From DASXTW01 sp046726275 (GTDB lineage Bacteria > Actinomycetota > UBA4738), in contig JBKPAF010000050.1 in the NCBI GenBank assembly GCA_046726275.1, forward strand, positions 1-20,994: a stretch of DNA of 20,994 bases, given 5' to 3'. A program made the translations under genes and the position numbers. Each line of letters starts with the position of its first letter. The first letter of the stretch is position 1. Below are positions 6,398 through 13,781 of this stretch, one piece after another. The notes beneath the pieces were generated by a model that worked only from the letters and a program-made list of their open reading frames with translations, was not told the origin of the DNA and made no database searches.

Positions 6398-8502
6398 GGA
6401 TTCACGAGCTGGCGAAAGAGCTCGGCGTGCCGAGCAAGGAGGTCCTGGAGTCTCTTCAGGCGATGGGATACGAGGGTCGCACCGCGTCCTCGACCGTTCC
6501 TGAGGAGGCGGTTCCTCGCATCCGCGCGGCCGGGGGGAAGGTGAAGCCCGGGAGCAAGCCGCGCGCGGCCACCGCTGACCAGCTGCCGGCTCGAAGGGCG
6601 GTCAAAGCGAAGGAGGAGGCCCGGAGGGACTCGGGTGACGGCGAGGTGGCCAGCGTGGCCACTGCGGTCGAGGCGCCCCCCCAGCCTGCGGCCGCGCCCC
6701 AGGAGGACGTCACGGTTCCGGAGACGGAACCGGCGGTCGGCGTCGCGGCCCTGAGGGTGCCCCGCGGGGCGACGGCCCAGGATCTGGCCGAAAAGCTGGA
6801 GACCTCGGCTGCCGAGATCGTGAAGGTCCTGTTCTCCGCGGGGGAGATGGTCTCGGCCACCCAGTCCCTGTCAGACGATGCGATCGAGCTGGTGGCGACG
6901 GAGCTCGGCAGGCCCGTGGAAGTCGTTCGTCCCGAGGAGGAGCTGGAGGAGGAAGAGGAAGAGCCCGTCGACGAGTCCCGCCTCGTTCCACGGCCTCCAG
7001 TCGTCACGGTCATGGGCCACGTCGATCATGGCAAGACGCTGCTGTTGGACGCCGTCCGGCGTACGGACGTGGTGGCACAGGAGTTCGGTGGGATCACCCA
7101 GCACATCGGGGCGTACCAGGTGCATCACGATGGCAGGGAGATCACCTTCATCGACACGCCCGGACACGAGGCCTTCACGGCCATGCGGGCCCGGGGCGCG
7201 CAGGTGACCGACATCGTGGTGTTGGTGGTGGCGGCGGATGACGGGGTGATGCCGCAGACGATCGAAGCGCTCAACCACGCCAGGGCAGCGAAGGTGCCGA
7301 TCATCGTGGCGGTGAACAAGATCGACAAGCCCGAAGCCGAGCCCCAGCGGGTCAGGCAGCAACTGACCGATCAGGGGATCGTTCCGGCCGAGTGGGGTGG
7401 CGAGTACGAGTTCGTCGACGTATCCGCCAAGACTCGGGAGAACCTAGACCGCCTCCTCGAGACGATCCTTCTGGTCGCGGACATCCTCGAGCTCAAGGCC
7501 GACCCGCAGGCCCCGGCGAGAGGGATCACGCTCGAGGCGCACCTCGACCCGGGCAGAGGTCCCGTGGCCACGGACCTGGTGCTTCGCGGGACGCTTCGAG
7601 TCGGCGACGCCGTCGTCTCTGGCGCGGCGTACGCCAAAGTCCGAGCGATGTTCGACGAGTGGAGCCAACCCGTCTCCGAGGCGCCGCCGGCGAAGCCGGT
7701 GCAGGTCCTTGGATGGAAGCCCCACGTGCCGGCGGCCGGCGACGAGGTTCGCGTCGTGGCCGACGAGCGGGAGGCCCGCCACGTCGCCCAGGAGCGGGAA
7801 GCGCGCCATCGGGCCGCCGAGCTCGCCGCGGCCCGCCCCCAGGCCTCGTTGGCGGATCTCCTGGTGCAGGCCCGCCGGGGCGAGCTGCCGGCCCTCAACC
7901 TGATCGTGAAGGCCGACGTGCAGGGGTCGCTCGAGGCCATCCTGGACGCCCTCGACAAGTTGCCCCAGGACGAGGTGCGCGTCGACGTGATCCACAAGGG
8001 CGTCGGGGCCATCACTGAGAACGACATCGCCCTGGCTACCGCGTCCGGGGCGGTCGTCGTCGGCTTCAACGTCCGGCCAGACGTGGGGGCCCGTGAGCTC
8101 GCCGAGGCCGAGGGTGTCGACGTGCGGCTGTACAGGGTCATCTACCAGGCGCTGGACGAGATCCGCCAGGCCCTGTCCGGCCTGCTTGCCCCCGAGGAGC
8201 AGGAGGTCGAGCTGGGGCGCGCCGAGGTGCGGGCCCTGTTCCGGGTGCCGAAGCAGGGCGTCGTCGCCGGATGCATGGTCACCCACGGAACGATCACCCG
8301 CGGATCCCTGGCCCGACTGGTCCGCGATGGCGTCATCGTGTACACGGGCCGGGTCGGATCGCTCCGGCGATTCAAGGACGATGTCCGAGAGGTGGCCGAA
8401 GGCTTCGAGTGTGGGATCGGGCTGGAGAACTACCAGGACATCCACGAGGGCGACGTCATCGAGGTGTACGAGGTGCGTGAGGTCGCCCGGACCCTGGCCT
8501 GA
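6394..8502 (+). CDS. infB: Translation initiation factor IF-2
   Basis: IF-2 is the GTPase that brings initiator fMet-tRNA to the 30S subunit and promotes subunit joining. The 702-residue protein has an IF2_N domain at 1-47 (MRIHELAKELGVPSKEVLE), a basic/Ala-Pro-rich linker, a second IF2_N-like domain at about 120-175, an acidic run (EEELEEEEEE, 181-190), and then the G domain with G1 GHVDHGKT (208-215), GGITQHIGAY (232-241), DTPGHE (254-259) and NKID (308-311). Domains II, III and C2 follow, ending with GIGLENYQDIHEGDVIEVYE. Start TTG 6394 overlaps the ylxR stop (TTGA), with GAGAGGA just upstream. The linker is shorter than in many actinobacterial IF-2 proteins, but the protein is complete. 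Confidence 0.97.
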   Translation: MRIHELAKELGVPSKEVLESLQAMGYEGRTASSTVPEEAVPRIRAAGGKVKPGSKPRAATADQLPARRAVKAKEEARRDSGDGEVASVATAVEAPPQPAAAPQEDVTVPETEPAVGVAALRVPRGATAQDLAEKLETSAAEIVKVLFSAGEMVSATQSLSDDAIELVATELGRPVEVVRPEEELEEEEEEPVDESRLVPRPPVVTVMGHVDHGKTLLLDAVRRTDVVAQEFGGITQHIGAYQVHHDGREITFIDTPGHEAFTAMRARGAQVTDIVVLVVAADDGVMPQTIEALNHARAAKVPIIVAVNKIDKPEAEPQRVRQQLTDQGIVPAEWGGEYEFVDVSAKTRENLDRLLETILLVADILELKADPQAPARGITLEAHLDPGRGPVATDLVLRGTLRVGDAVVSGAAYAKVRAMFDEWSQPVSEAPPAKPVQVLGWKPHVPAAGDEVRVVADEREARHVAQEREARHRAAELAAARPQASLADLLVQARRGELPALNLIVKADVQGSLEAILDALDKLPQDEVRVDVIHKGVGAITENDIALATASGAVVVGFNVRPDVGARELAEAEGVDVRLYRVIYQALDEIRQALSGLLAPEEQEVELGRAEVRALFRVPKQGVVAGCMVTHGTITRGSLARLVRDGVIVYTGRVGSLRRFKDDVREVAEGFECGIGLENYQDIHEGDVIEVYEVREVARTLA

Positions 8503-8526
8503 AGTCTTCACAGGGGAGGTGCCGTC

Positions 8527-8820
8527 GTGCTCGTGGCGCTGTGCCGGTTCGACCTCCGCATCCCTGCCGTGGGGTCGCTCAAGCAGAAGCGCCACGTGGT
8601 CAAGACGCTGACGGCTTCCCTCCGACAGAAGTTCAACGTCGCGGTCGCGGAGGTGGATCATCAGGACCTCTGGCAACGGACGGCGATCGCGGTCTCGTCC
8701 GTCGCTGAGGAGGCTTATCACCTCAGAAGGGTCATGCACGAGGTGGAGAAGCACGTGGATCGGTGGCATGAGGTCGAGATCATCGACGTGAACCTGACCC
8801 TCCACGGACCGGACGACTGA
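8527..8820 (+). CDS. ylxP: DUF503/YlxP family protein
   Basis: This 97-residue protein matches the DUF503 (YlxP) family, commonly coded between infB and rbfA. Characteristic features are an N-terminal strand (VALCRFDLRIPAVGSLKQKRHVVK), followed by FNVAVAEVDHQDLWQRTAIAVSSVA, and a C-terminal helix plus strand. The family has a small ferredoxin-like fold, and its role is not firmly established. Linkage suggests ribosome biogenesis or RNA metabolism. Start GTG 8527 has AGGGGAGGT about 7 nt upstream. It lies 24 bp after infB and 21 bp before rbfA in the same transcription unit. Confidence 0.9.
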   Translation: MLVALCRFDLRIPAVGSLKQKRHVVKTLTASLRQKFNVAVAEVDHQDLWQRTAIAVSSVAEEAYHLRRVMHEVEKHVDRWHEVEIIDVNLTLHGPDD

Positions 8821-8841
8821 CCAGGGGAGGCGGAGCCTGAC

Positions 8842-9237
8842 GTGAGCGGAGGAACTCGACCGGAACGGGTGGCGGAGGAGTTCAGGGAGATCCTCGCTGA
8901 GGAGATCCCTAGGCTGAAAGACCCCAGGGTGGGATTCGTCACCGTGACCCGCGTGGAGGTCAGTCCGGATCTTCGGAGAGCCACTGTTTATTACACGGTA
9001 CTCGGACAGGACCGCGACCACAGGGCCACCCGGGCCGGACTTCGCTCCGCCCGTTCGCACCTGCGTGGGGTGCTCGGTCATCAGGTCCGGATGAAGTTCA
9101 CGCCGGACCTCGAGTTCGAGGAGGACGTAGGGCTGGCCCAGGTGGAGCGGGTGAGTGAACTGCTCCGCGAGATCGGCGCGCAGCAGGCACCCGAGGATCA
9201 AACGGCCAAGAGTGAAGGCGACGAAGAGAGTGACTGA
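8842..9237 (+). CDS. rbfA: Ribosome-binding factor A
   Basis: RbfA is a KH-like protein that binds the 30S subunit and aids late 16S rRNA maturation. The 131-residue product contains family landmarks: RVAEEFREILAEEIPRLKDPR near the start, VTRVEVSPDLRRATVYYTVLG in the middle, and VRMKFTPDLEFEED toward the end. A short acidic tail (SEGDEESD) follows. Start GTG 8842 has AGGGGAGGCGGAG upstream. The 3' end overlaps the proposed start of the DHH phosphoesterase gene. Confidence 0.95.
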   Translation: MSGGTRPERVAEEFREILAEEIPRLKDPRVGFVTVTRVEVSPDLRRATVYYTVLGQDRDHRATRAGLRSARSHLRGVLGHQVRMKFTPDLEFEEDVGLAQVERVSELLREIGAQQAPEDQTAKSEGDEESD

Positions 9238-10249
9238 GCCCAGGACCCTCGATGAGGAGTACGCCCGCGCCGCCTCGGCGCTCGAAGGCGCTTCCAAGGT
9301 CGCCCTCGCCTGCCACGTCAATCCCGACCCGGACGCGGTCGGATCGATGCTCGGTCTCGCCGGGTACCTCTCGGATCGCGGCAAGCAGGTCGTGTGCTCG
9401 TGGGGCAACGAACCCCTGGTTCGCCCTCGATGGCTGGCCGTCCTGGACGGCGCGGGGTATCTGGTTGAAGCTAAGGATTTTCCGGCCGAACCCGAGCTGC
9501 TGGTGTCGCTGGACACGGCCGCCCCTGACCGGCTGGGGATCCTCGCCGCCAGCGCGGACCGAGCGGCCGAGGTGGTCGTGATCGACCATCACCGCACCAA
9601 TCCGGGGTTCGGGACCATCGTCGTCCTGGACCCCGCGGCGTCGTCCACCGCCGAGATGGTCTTCCGACTCATCGAGCGGATGGGCGGACGCCTTTCCGAC
9701 GGGGCGGCAGCCTGCCTCTACGCCGGTGTCGTCGCCGACACGGGCAGGTTCATGTACGAGGCAACGACGCCGGAGACGCTTCGGGTCGCCGCCGAGCTCA
9801 GGCGCTACCGGTTCGACCACGCCCGGGTGGGCCAGGCCCTGTTCGAAGATGGGTCCATCGGATACCTGAAGGTGGCAGGGATCGCCCTTAACAGGGTCGA
9901 GCACGTCCCTGAGGCCGACCTGCTGTGGACGTACGTGCTTCAGGCCGATCTGTCTCGCTCGCACATCACGATGGGAGACACGGACGACCTGATCGATCTC
10001 GTTCGCATGGCCCGCGAGGCCGACGTCTCCTGCGTGATCAAACAGCAGCGGGACGGGCGGTTCAAGGTGAGCCTCCGCTCGCGGGGGAGCACGGACGTGG
10101 GCGCGATCTGCCAGGCCTTCGGAGGAGGTGGCCACCGGCTGGCGGCCGGGTACACGTCCCCGTCCGGCCTGGAGGAAACGGTGAAGCCTCTCATCGAGGC
10201 CCTCACCGCGGGCCGAGCCGACGCCGGTCGAGCCCATGCCGATGGCTGA
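9230..10249 (+). CDS. nrnA: DHH/DHHA1 phosphoesterase, NrnA-like oligoribonuclease / pAp phosphatase
   Basis: NrnA-type enzymes degrade very short oligonucleotides and, in many species, dephosphorylate 3'-phosphoadenosine 5'-phosphate; mycobacterial relatives also act on cyclic dinucleotide products. With start GTG 9230 the protein has 339 residues, a normal length. Metal-binding motifs are visible: HVNPDPDAVGS (29-39), DTA (95-97), DHH (119-121), and GVVADTGRF. The DHHA1 substrate-binding motif GGGGHR lies at about 298-303. The frame is open back to GTG 9155 inside rbfA, and GTG 9212 is also possible; 9230 gives the smallest overlap (8 nt) and the best family fit. The exact substrate range cannot be read from the sequence. 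Confidence 0.9.
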   Translation: MTEPRTLDEEYARAASALEGASKVALACHVNPDPDAVGSMLGLAGYLSDRGKQVVCSWGNEPLVRPRWLAVLDGAGYLVEAKDFPAEPELLVSLDTAAPDRLGILAASADRAAEVVVIDHHRTNPGFGTIVVLDPAASSTAEMVFRLIERMGGRLSDGAAACLYAGVVADTGRFMYEATTPETLRVAAELRRYRFDHARVGQALFEDGSIGYLKVAGIALNRVEHVPEADLLWTYVLQADLSRSHITMGDTDDLIDLVRMAREADVSCVIKQQRDGRFKVSLRSRGSTDVGAICQAFGGGGHRLAAGYTSPSGLEETVKPLIEALTAGRADAGRAHADG

Positions 10250-11126
10250 GGTGGTGGCGGGGCCCGGGTCGGAGCAGGACGTTGGGCCCACCGGCGTCCT
10301 GCTGATCGACAAGCCTGCGGGCATTACCTCGCACGACGTCGTCGATCGGATCCGCGCGGCGCTCGGCACGCGGAAGGTGGGGCACGGGGGCACGCTGGAC
10401 CCACTCGCCAGTGGGCTGCTGCTGATCGGGGTCGGCCGAGCCACGCGTCTCCTGCGATTCCTCATCGGCCTGCCGAAGGTCTACGAGGGGAGCGGGCTGC
10501 TCGGAGTGGAGACCACGACGCTCGACGCCGACGGCGAGGTGGTTCGTCGCACGACTGTTGACGTGTCCGAGCGGAGCCTTCGCGAAGCCTTCGGGCGATT
10601 CATCGGCGACATCGAGCAGGTTCCGCCCGCTTACTCCGCAGTCAAGGTGGGGGGCCGCAAGCTGTACCAGGCCGCACGGCAGGGAACCCCCGTTGAGGCT
10701 GCTCCTCGGCGGGTGCGGGTCGATGCGTTCGACCTGCTGAGTCTGATCAGCCCCCGATTCGACTTCCGGGTGCGGTGCTCCGCGGGGACGTACGTGCGGT
10801 CGCTCGTGGCCGACGCGGGGCGTGACCTCGGCTGCGGGGCTCACCTCGTGGCCCTCCGAAGGACGGCGATCGGTCCCCACCGGGTGGAGGACGCCCGACC
10901 GCCGGATTCGCCGGGTCCGCTGCTTCCCCTGGACCGGGCGGTGGACCATCTCGAGGCCGTCGACCTCACAGAGGACGAGGCAAAGGCGGCGATGCACGGC
11001 ACCATCCTGGGACCGGCCGGGATGGGGGGGCCGTACCGGGTCCTTGGGCCCGAGGGCGCCTTGATCGGCATCTACTCTGACCGCGGATCGAAGGCGGTGC
11101 CGGAAGTGATCCTGGCCACCGCCTGA
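10236..11126 (+). CDS. truB: tRNA pseudouridine(55) synthase TruB
   Basis: TruB converts U55 of the tRNA T-loop to pseudouridine. The 296-residue protein contains the catalytic motif GHGGTLDPLASGLL, with the nucleophilic Asp at about residue 55. It also has the conserved LLIDKPAGITSHDVV start region, the KVY motif near 81-83, and RCSAGTYVRSLVADAGRDLG with GAHLVALRRTAIG. A C-terminal part consistent with the TruB C-terminal or PUA-like region follows. ATG 10236 overlaps the end of the DHH gene by 14 nt, with ATG 10242 as an alternative. No strong Shine-Dalgarno is visible, so coupling is likely. It is the last gene of the rimP operon before a new promoter. Confidence 0.95.
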   Translation: MPMAEVVAGPGSEQDVGPTGVLLIDKPAGITSHDVVDRIRAALGTRKVGHGGTLDPLASGLLLIGVGRATRLLRFLIGLPKVYEGSGLLGVETTTLDADGEVVRRTTVDVSERSLREAFGRFIGDIEQVPPAYSAVKVGGRKLYQAARQGTPVEAAPRRVRVDAFDLLSLISPRFDFRVRCSAGTYVRSLVADAGRDLGCGAHLVALRRTAIGPHRVEDARPPDSPGPLLPLDRAVDHLEAVDLTEDEAKAAMHGTILGPAGMGGPYRVLGPEGALIGIYSDRGSKAVPEVILATA

Positions 11127-11143
11127 CCTCCTCAAGTCGGCGG
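11119..11143 (+). terminator. Hairpin overlapping the truB stop (weak terminator candidate)
   Basis: CCGCC (11119-11123) and GAC (11125-11127) pair with GTC (11136-11138) and GGCGG (11139-11143), with one bulged T and an eight-base loop. The truB TGA lies inside the stem. No T-run follows, so efficient intrinsic termination is doubtful. The hairpin sits between truB and the separate ribF promoter. Confidence 0.3.
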
Positions 11144-11162
11144 AGGGCAGTGGTCCATCTTG

Positions 11163-11168
11163 TACCCT
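11163..11168 (+). promoter_or_regulatory. -10 hexamer of a near-leaderless ribF promoter
   Basis: TACCCT lies 10 nt before the ribF ATG at 11179. With the usual 6-8 nt spacing the transcript would carry only a few untranslated bases. The ATG has no Shine-Dalgarno sequence. No clear -35 is seen. Confidence 0.4.
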
Positions 11169-11178
11169 GCCCCCTGGC

Positions 11179-12102
11179 ATGGAAGTCGTCCACGGGCTGG
11201 GGTCGTTGCCGCTCGCCACCGACCGAACGTCGGCGACGATCGGTTTCTTCGACGGCGTCCATCGAGGCCATCAGGCCGTGATCCGTCGGACGGCGGACGT
11301 CGCAACGAAGCAGGGTCTGGTGCCCGTCGTCATCACGTTCGACCGGCATCCGAGAGAGATCCTTTCACCCGGCGCTGAGCCCCGGCTGCTCACCACCCTC
11401 GAGCGGAAGACGTCCCTGATCGCCGGTCTCGGGATCGATACGTTGGTCGTTCTCGAGTTCACCGAGGAGTTCTCCCGCTGGCCCCCGGAGGACTTCGTCA
11501 GGCGCGTGCTGGTGGAGGGCGTTCTCGCCGACCACGCCGTGGTGGGCTCCAACTTCACCTTTGGCCACAAGGCCATGGGCAACCTCACCATGTTGACGGA
11601 ACTGGGGGCGGCCGACGGCCTGACCGTCGAAGCCGTTTCGCTGCTGAGACTGGACGGCCGCCCCGTCTCGTCCTCGTCGATCCGCGAAGCTCTGGCAGCG
11701 GGAGACCTGGCGTGGCCGACAGAGGCCCTGGGGCGTCGCTACATCCTGGACGGCACGGTCACCTCCGGGGCGGGGAGAGGGAAGGGCCTGGGATTCCCTA
11801 CCGCCAACCTGTCCGTGCCTCCCCGCATGCTGCTTCCCGGCGAAGGCGTGTACGCGGGACGGGCATATCTTGGCGAACGAACCTTCCAGGCGGCGATCAA
11901 TGTGGGGACGAATCCCACGTTCGGGGGTGAGCCCCTGCACGCGGAGGCGTTCCTCCTCGATTTCGAAGATGACTTGATCGGGCAATCCATCGCCCTAGAG
12001 TTCTGGGAGCGCCTCCGGGACGAGACCCGTTTCGACTCCGCCGAGGATCTGGCTCGCCAGATCAAGGATGACGTCGAGCGGACCAGGTCGCTGGTGACCT
12101 GA
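11179..12102 (+). CDS. ribF: Bifunctional riboflavin kinase / FMN adenylyltransferase
   Basis: RibF phosphorylates riboflavin to FMN and adenylates FMN to FAD. The 307-residue protein has the N-terminal nucleotidyltransferase domain with GVHRGH (26-31) and SSSSIRE (164-170). The C-terminal flavokinase domain starts at about 185, with GLGFPTAN (203-210), GEGVYAG (221-227) and INVGTNPTF (240-248). The base before the HxGH-type motif reads GFFDGVH, a tolerated variant of the family pattern. The start is ATG 11179, preceded closely by a -10 box and no ribosome binding site, so the mRNA is probably near-leaderless. In many bacteria ribF lies between truB and rpsO, as here. Confidence 0.96.
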   Translation: MEVVHGLGSLPLATDRTSATIGFFDGVHRGHQAVIRRTADVATKQGLVPVVITFDRHPREILSPGAEPRLLTTLERKTSLIAGLGIDTLVVLEFTEEFSRWPPEDFVRRVLVEGVLADHAVVGSNFTFGHKAMGNLTMLTELGAADGLTVEAVSLLRLDGRPVSSSSIREALAAGDLAWPTEALGRRYILDGTVTSGAGRGKGLGFPTANLSVPPRMLLPGEGVYAGRAYLGERTFQAAINVGTNPTFGGEPLHAEAFLLDFEDDLIGQSIALEFWERLRDETRFDSAEDLARQIKDDVERTRSLVT

Positions 12103-12136
12103 GGTCTGCCCGGTACGCCGAGAAGCACGAGGAGAG

Positions 12137-13234
12137 ATGTCTCGCCGAGGACTGCACCGCAGGCCACCCCGCGTGTCGACGAGATGGGTGCTGCTTCTCG
12201 CCGCGGTCCTCATCGTCACCGGCGTCTCCGTCCGGCTGCTCACCGACCGCGATGCGTCGACGGCGGCCCAGGGCGACGCTCCCTCCTCGAGCGCTCGATC
12301 ACCTGCCTCCGCACTGCCCTCGGTTCCCGCGACGCCGACGTCTCCTGCGCCGAAGTCTCGGAGCTCACCGCCCCGGGGACGGCTGGTCATCCACGGGACC
12401 GGTGACGTCAACGTCGACCCTGGCTACATCCCGAACCTCCAGTCGAAGGGTTATGCATGGGCCTGGTCCGGCCTGGGTGGCATGTTCCGACGGGACGACC
12501 TGACCGTGATCAACTTGGAGTGCGCGGTCTCGCACCTCGGCAGTGCCGTCCCGAAGCAATTCAACTTTCGATGCGACCCCGCAGCCCTCCCTTCGATGAG
12601 GAAGGCGGGCGTGGAGGTGGCAAATCTCGGCAACAACCATGCCTACGACTACGGGCCGGCCGCCCTCCTGGACAGCCGGAAGAACCTGCTGAGGAGCGAC
12701 ATCGCTCCGGTGGGCGCCGGCAGAAACGAGAGAGAAGCCCTGAAGCCGGCTCTGTTCGAGGTGGAGGGATGGAAGATCGCCGTGGTCGGGTTCGACAAAG
12801 TGGTGGATCCCTGGCCGACCGCCGTGGCAGGGCCGGACAAGCCGGGGACGGCGGCCGGCCACGACGAGAGCGCCATGGTCCAGGCGGTCCGGGCAGCGAG
12901 CAGGCAGGCCGACATCGTCATCGTGGCCATCCACTGGGGAGTCGAGCTGGACACCCGACCCCGGGCCGCCGACGTTCGACTGGGTCATCGCCTGATCGAT
13001 GCCGGGGCCGACGTCATCTTCGGAGGTCACTCGCACCGGCTCCAGCCGATGGACGTCTATCGGGGCCGCCCGATCTTCTACAGCCTGGGCAATTTCGTGT
13101 GGCCGCGGCATTCCATCGCCGGGGCCACTACAGCGGTGGCCGAGGTCACCGTCTCGCCGAAGGGCACGTTCAAGGGCCGCCTGATCCCGGCGTTCATCCA
13201 GGAGTCCGGCCATCCCGTGCTGAGCGGGTCCTGA
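12137..13234 (+). CDS. CapA-type metallophosphoesterase-fold protein, membrane anchored
   Basis: The 365-residue protein resembles the CapA/poly-gamma-glutamate biosynthesis family, which has a calcineurin-like phosphoesterase fold. Residues 17-35 form one hydrophobic segment after a basic N-terminus, so it is probably a membrane anchor or uncleaved signal. A Ser/Pro/Ala-rich linker (about 40-80) follows, placing the domain outside the cell. Family motifs are GTGDVN (87-92), NLECAVS (127-133), LGNNHAYDYG (164-173), HWGVE (266-270), GGHSH (296-300) and SLGNFVW (316-322). ATG 12137 is preceded by GAGGAGAG. No CapB/CapC-like partners are nearby, so a role in poly-glutamate synthesis is not supported. 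A cell-envelope role is an inference. It lies 34 bp after ribF and 42 bp before rpsO. Confidence 0.85.
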   Translation: MSRRGLHRRPPRVSTRWVLLLAAVLIVTGVSVRLLTDRDASTAAQGDAPSSSARSPASALPSVPATPTSPAPKSRSSPPRGRLVIHGTGDVNVDPGYIPNLQSKGYAWAWSGLGGMFRRDDLTVINLECAVSHLGSAVPKQFNFRCDPAALPSMRKAGVEVANLGNNHAYDYGPAALLDSRKNLLRSDIAPVGAGRNEREALKPALFEVEGWKIAVVGFDKVVDPWPTAVAGPDKPGTAAGHDESAMVQAVRAASRQADIVIVAIHWGVELDTRPRAADVRLGHRLIDAGADVIFGGHSHRLQPMDVYRGRPIFYSLGNFVWPRHSIAGATTAVAEVTVSPKGTFKGRLIPAFIQESGHPVLSGS

Positions 13235-13255
13235 AAGGGCCTTGATCAGGGCGTG

Positions 13256-13264
13256 TGGTAACCT
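13256..13264 (+). promoter_or_regulatory. Extended -10 promoter of rpsO
   Basis: TGGTAACCT matches an extended -10 (TGN plus TAACCT at 13259-13264). The rpsO ATG at 13277 follows 12 nt later, giving a leader of about 5-6 nt with no Shine-Dalgarno. No well-spaced -35 is visible. This suggests rpsO is transcribed independently of the CapA-like gene. Confidence 0.5.
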
Positions 13265-13276
13265 TGCTCGGTCCCA

Positions 13277-13546
13277 ATGGCACTTCTCAAAGAGCAGAAA
13301 TCCGCGCTGATCAGCGATCACAGGCGAGGCGAGAGCGATACCGGCTCGCCCGAAGTGCAGATCGCGCTGCTGACCAAGCGCATCGAAGACCTCACCGAAC
13401 ATTTGAAGTCCCACCAGAAGGACCACCACTCCAGGCGTGGTCTGCTCCAGATGGTCGGAAAGAGGCGTCGGCTGCTCGACTACCTCAGGCGGGAGGACAT
13501 CGAGCGCTATCGGGCGCTCATCTCGCGCCTGGGGCTGAGGCGCTAG
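13277..13546 (+). CDS. rpsO: 30S ribosomal protein S15 (uS15)
   Basis: S15 binds the central domain of 16S rRNA early in 30S assembly. The 89-residue length is standard. Conserved segments include DTGSPEVQIALLTKRI, LTEHLKSHQKDHHSRRGLL and GKRRRLLDYL. ATG 13277 starts the usual MALLKEQK N-terminus. It lacks a Shine-Dalgarno and is preceded by an extended -10 box, so it is near-leaderless. The S15-PNPase pairing with pnp downstream is widely conserved. Confidence 0.98.
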   Translation: MALLKEQKSALISDHRRGESDTGSPEVQIALLTKRIEDLTEHLKSHQKDHHSRRGLLQMVGKRRRLLDYLRREDIERYRALISRLGLRR

Positions 13547-13645
13547 GGCTCGAGGGGCGGCGAGAGCCGGCTCTTCAGTATGAGGAGGAGTGGAACAGGA
13601 CAGGAACCTCGTAGGACCACCCGAGGGAGCCGGTGTGCTGGGGGT

Positions 13646-13706
13646 GGTCAGTTATCAGTCGCGGACCCCGGACGACCCTTCCGAGGCCCACCACTGACAA
13701 CTGGCC
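13646..13706 (+). repeat. Long imperfect hairpin in the pnp leader
   Basis: GGTCAGTTATCAGT (13646-13659) pairs with ACTGACAACTGGCC (13693-13706): 14 positions with one T-G wobble and one A-C mismatch, around a 33-nt loop. It is AT-richer than its surroundings, which makes the arms stand out. It may be a processing site for a double-strand-specific nuclease or a regulatory element of pnp. Confidence 0.6.
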
Positions 13707-13760
13707 GCGGGGCCCCGCGCCGCAAGGCTCCTTGACCCATCCGGCGCCGTCAGGCAGCCG

Positions 13761-13780
13761 GGCGTTCAAGGAGGAACGCC
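13761..13780 (+). promoter_or_regulatory. pnp: Hairpin presenting the pnp Shine-Dalgarno sequence in its loop
   Basis: GGCGTTC (13761-13767) pairs perfectly with GAACGCC (13774-13780), leaving AAGGAG as a six-base loop. The Shine-Dalgarno AAGGAGG spans 13768-13774 and so lies in the loop and first stem base, 7 nt before the GTG start at 13782. The arrangement could expose the site to ribosomes or to a regulatory RNA/protein. Confidence 0.65.
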
Positions 13781-13781
13781 A

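Larger units (their letters stand above)
13547..13781 (+). other. rpsO-pnp intergenic leader, structured, no coding content
   Basis: This 235-bp spacer has no supported gene. It is rich in inverted repeats: AGAGCCGGCTCT at 13563-13574, the long imperfect hairpin at 13646-13706, a self-complementary CGCGGGGCCCCGCG at 13706-13719, and the ribosome-binding-site hairpin at 13761-13780. No T-run follows any of them, so read-through from rpsO into pnp is likely. Structured leaders that control PNPase synthesis are known from E. coli, where RNase III and PNPase act on a leader hairpin; a comparable role here is inference. Confidence 0.5.

Noticed and set aside
9155..9229. GTG 9155 as the start of the DHH phosphoesterase
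   Set aside because: It would overlap rbfA by more than 80 bases and add a basic extension unlike the family; GTG 9230 fits the usual length.
7444..9516. 690-codon open frame on the minus strand opposite infB, ylxP and rbfA
   Set aside because: It is antisense to three well-supported genes, its product is His/Leu/Arg-rich with no recognisable domain, and long antisense frames are expected in very GC-rich DNA.
9098..10465. 455-codon minus-strand frame opposite the DHH gene and truB
   Set aside because: It crosses two certain genes, and its product looks like GC-rich shadow sequence.
12137..13234. Poly-gamma-glutamate capsule synthesis locus
   Set aside because: Only a CapA-like protein is present; no CapB-like ligase or CapC-like membrane protein is nearby.
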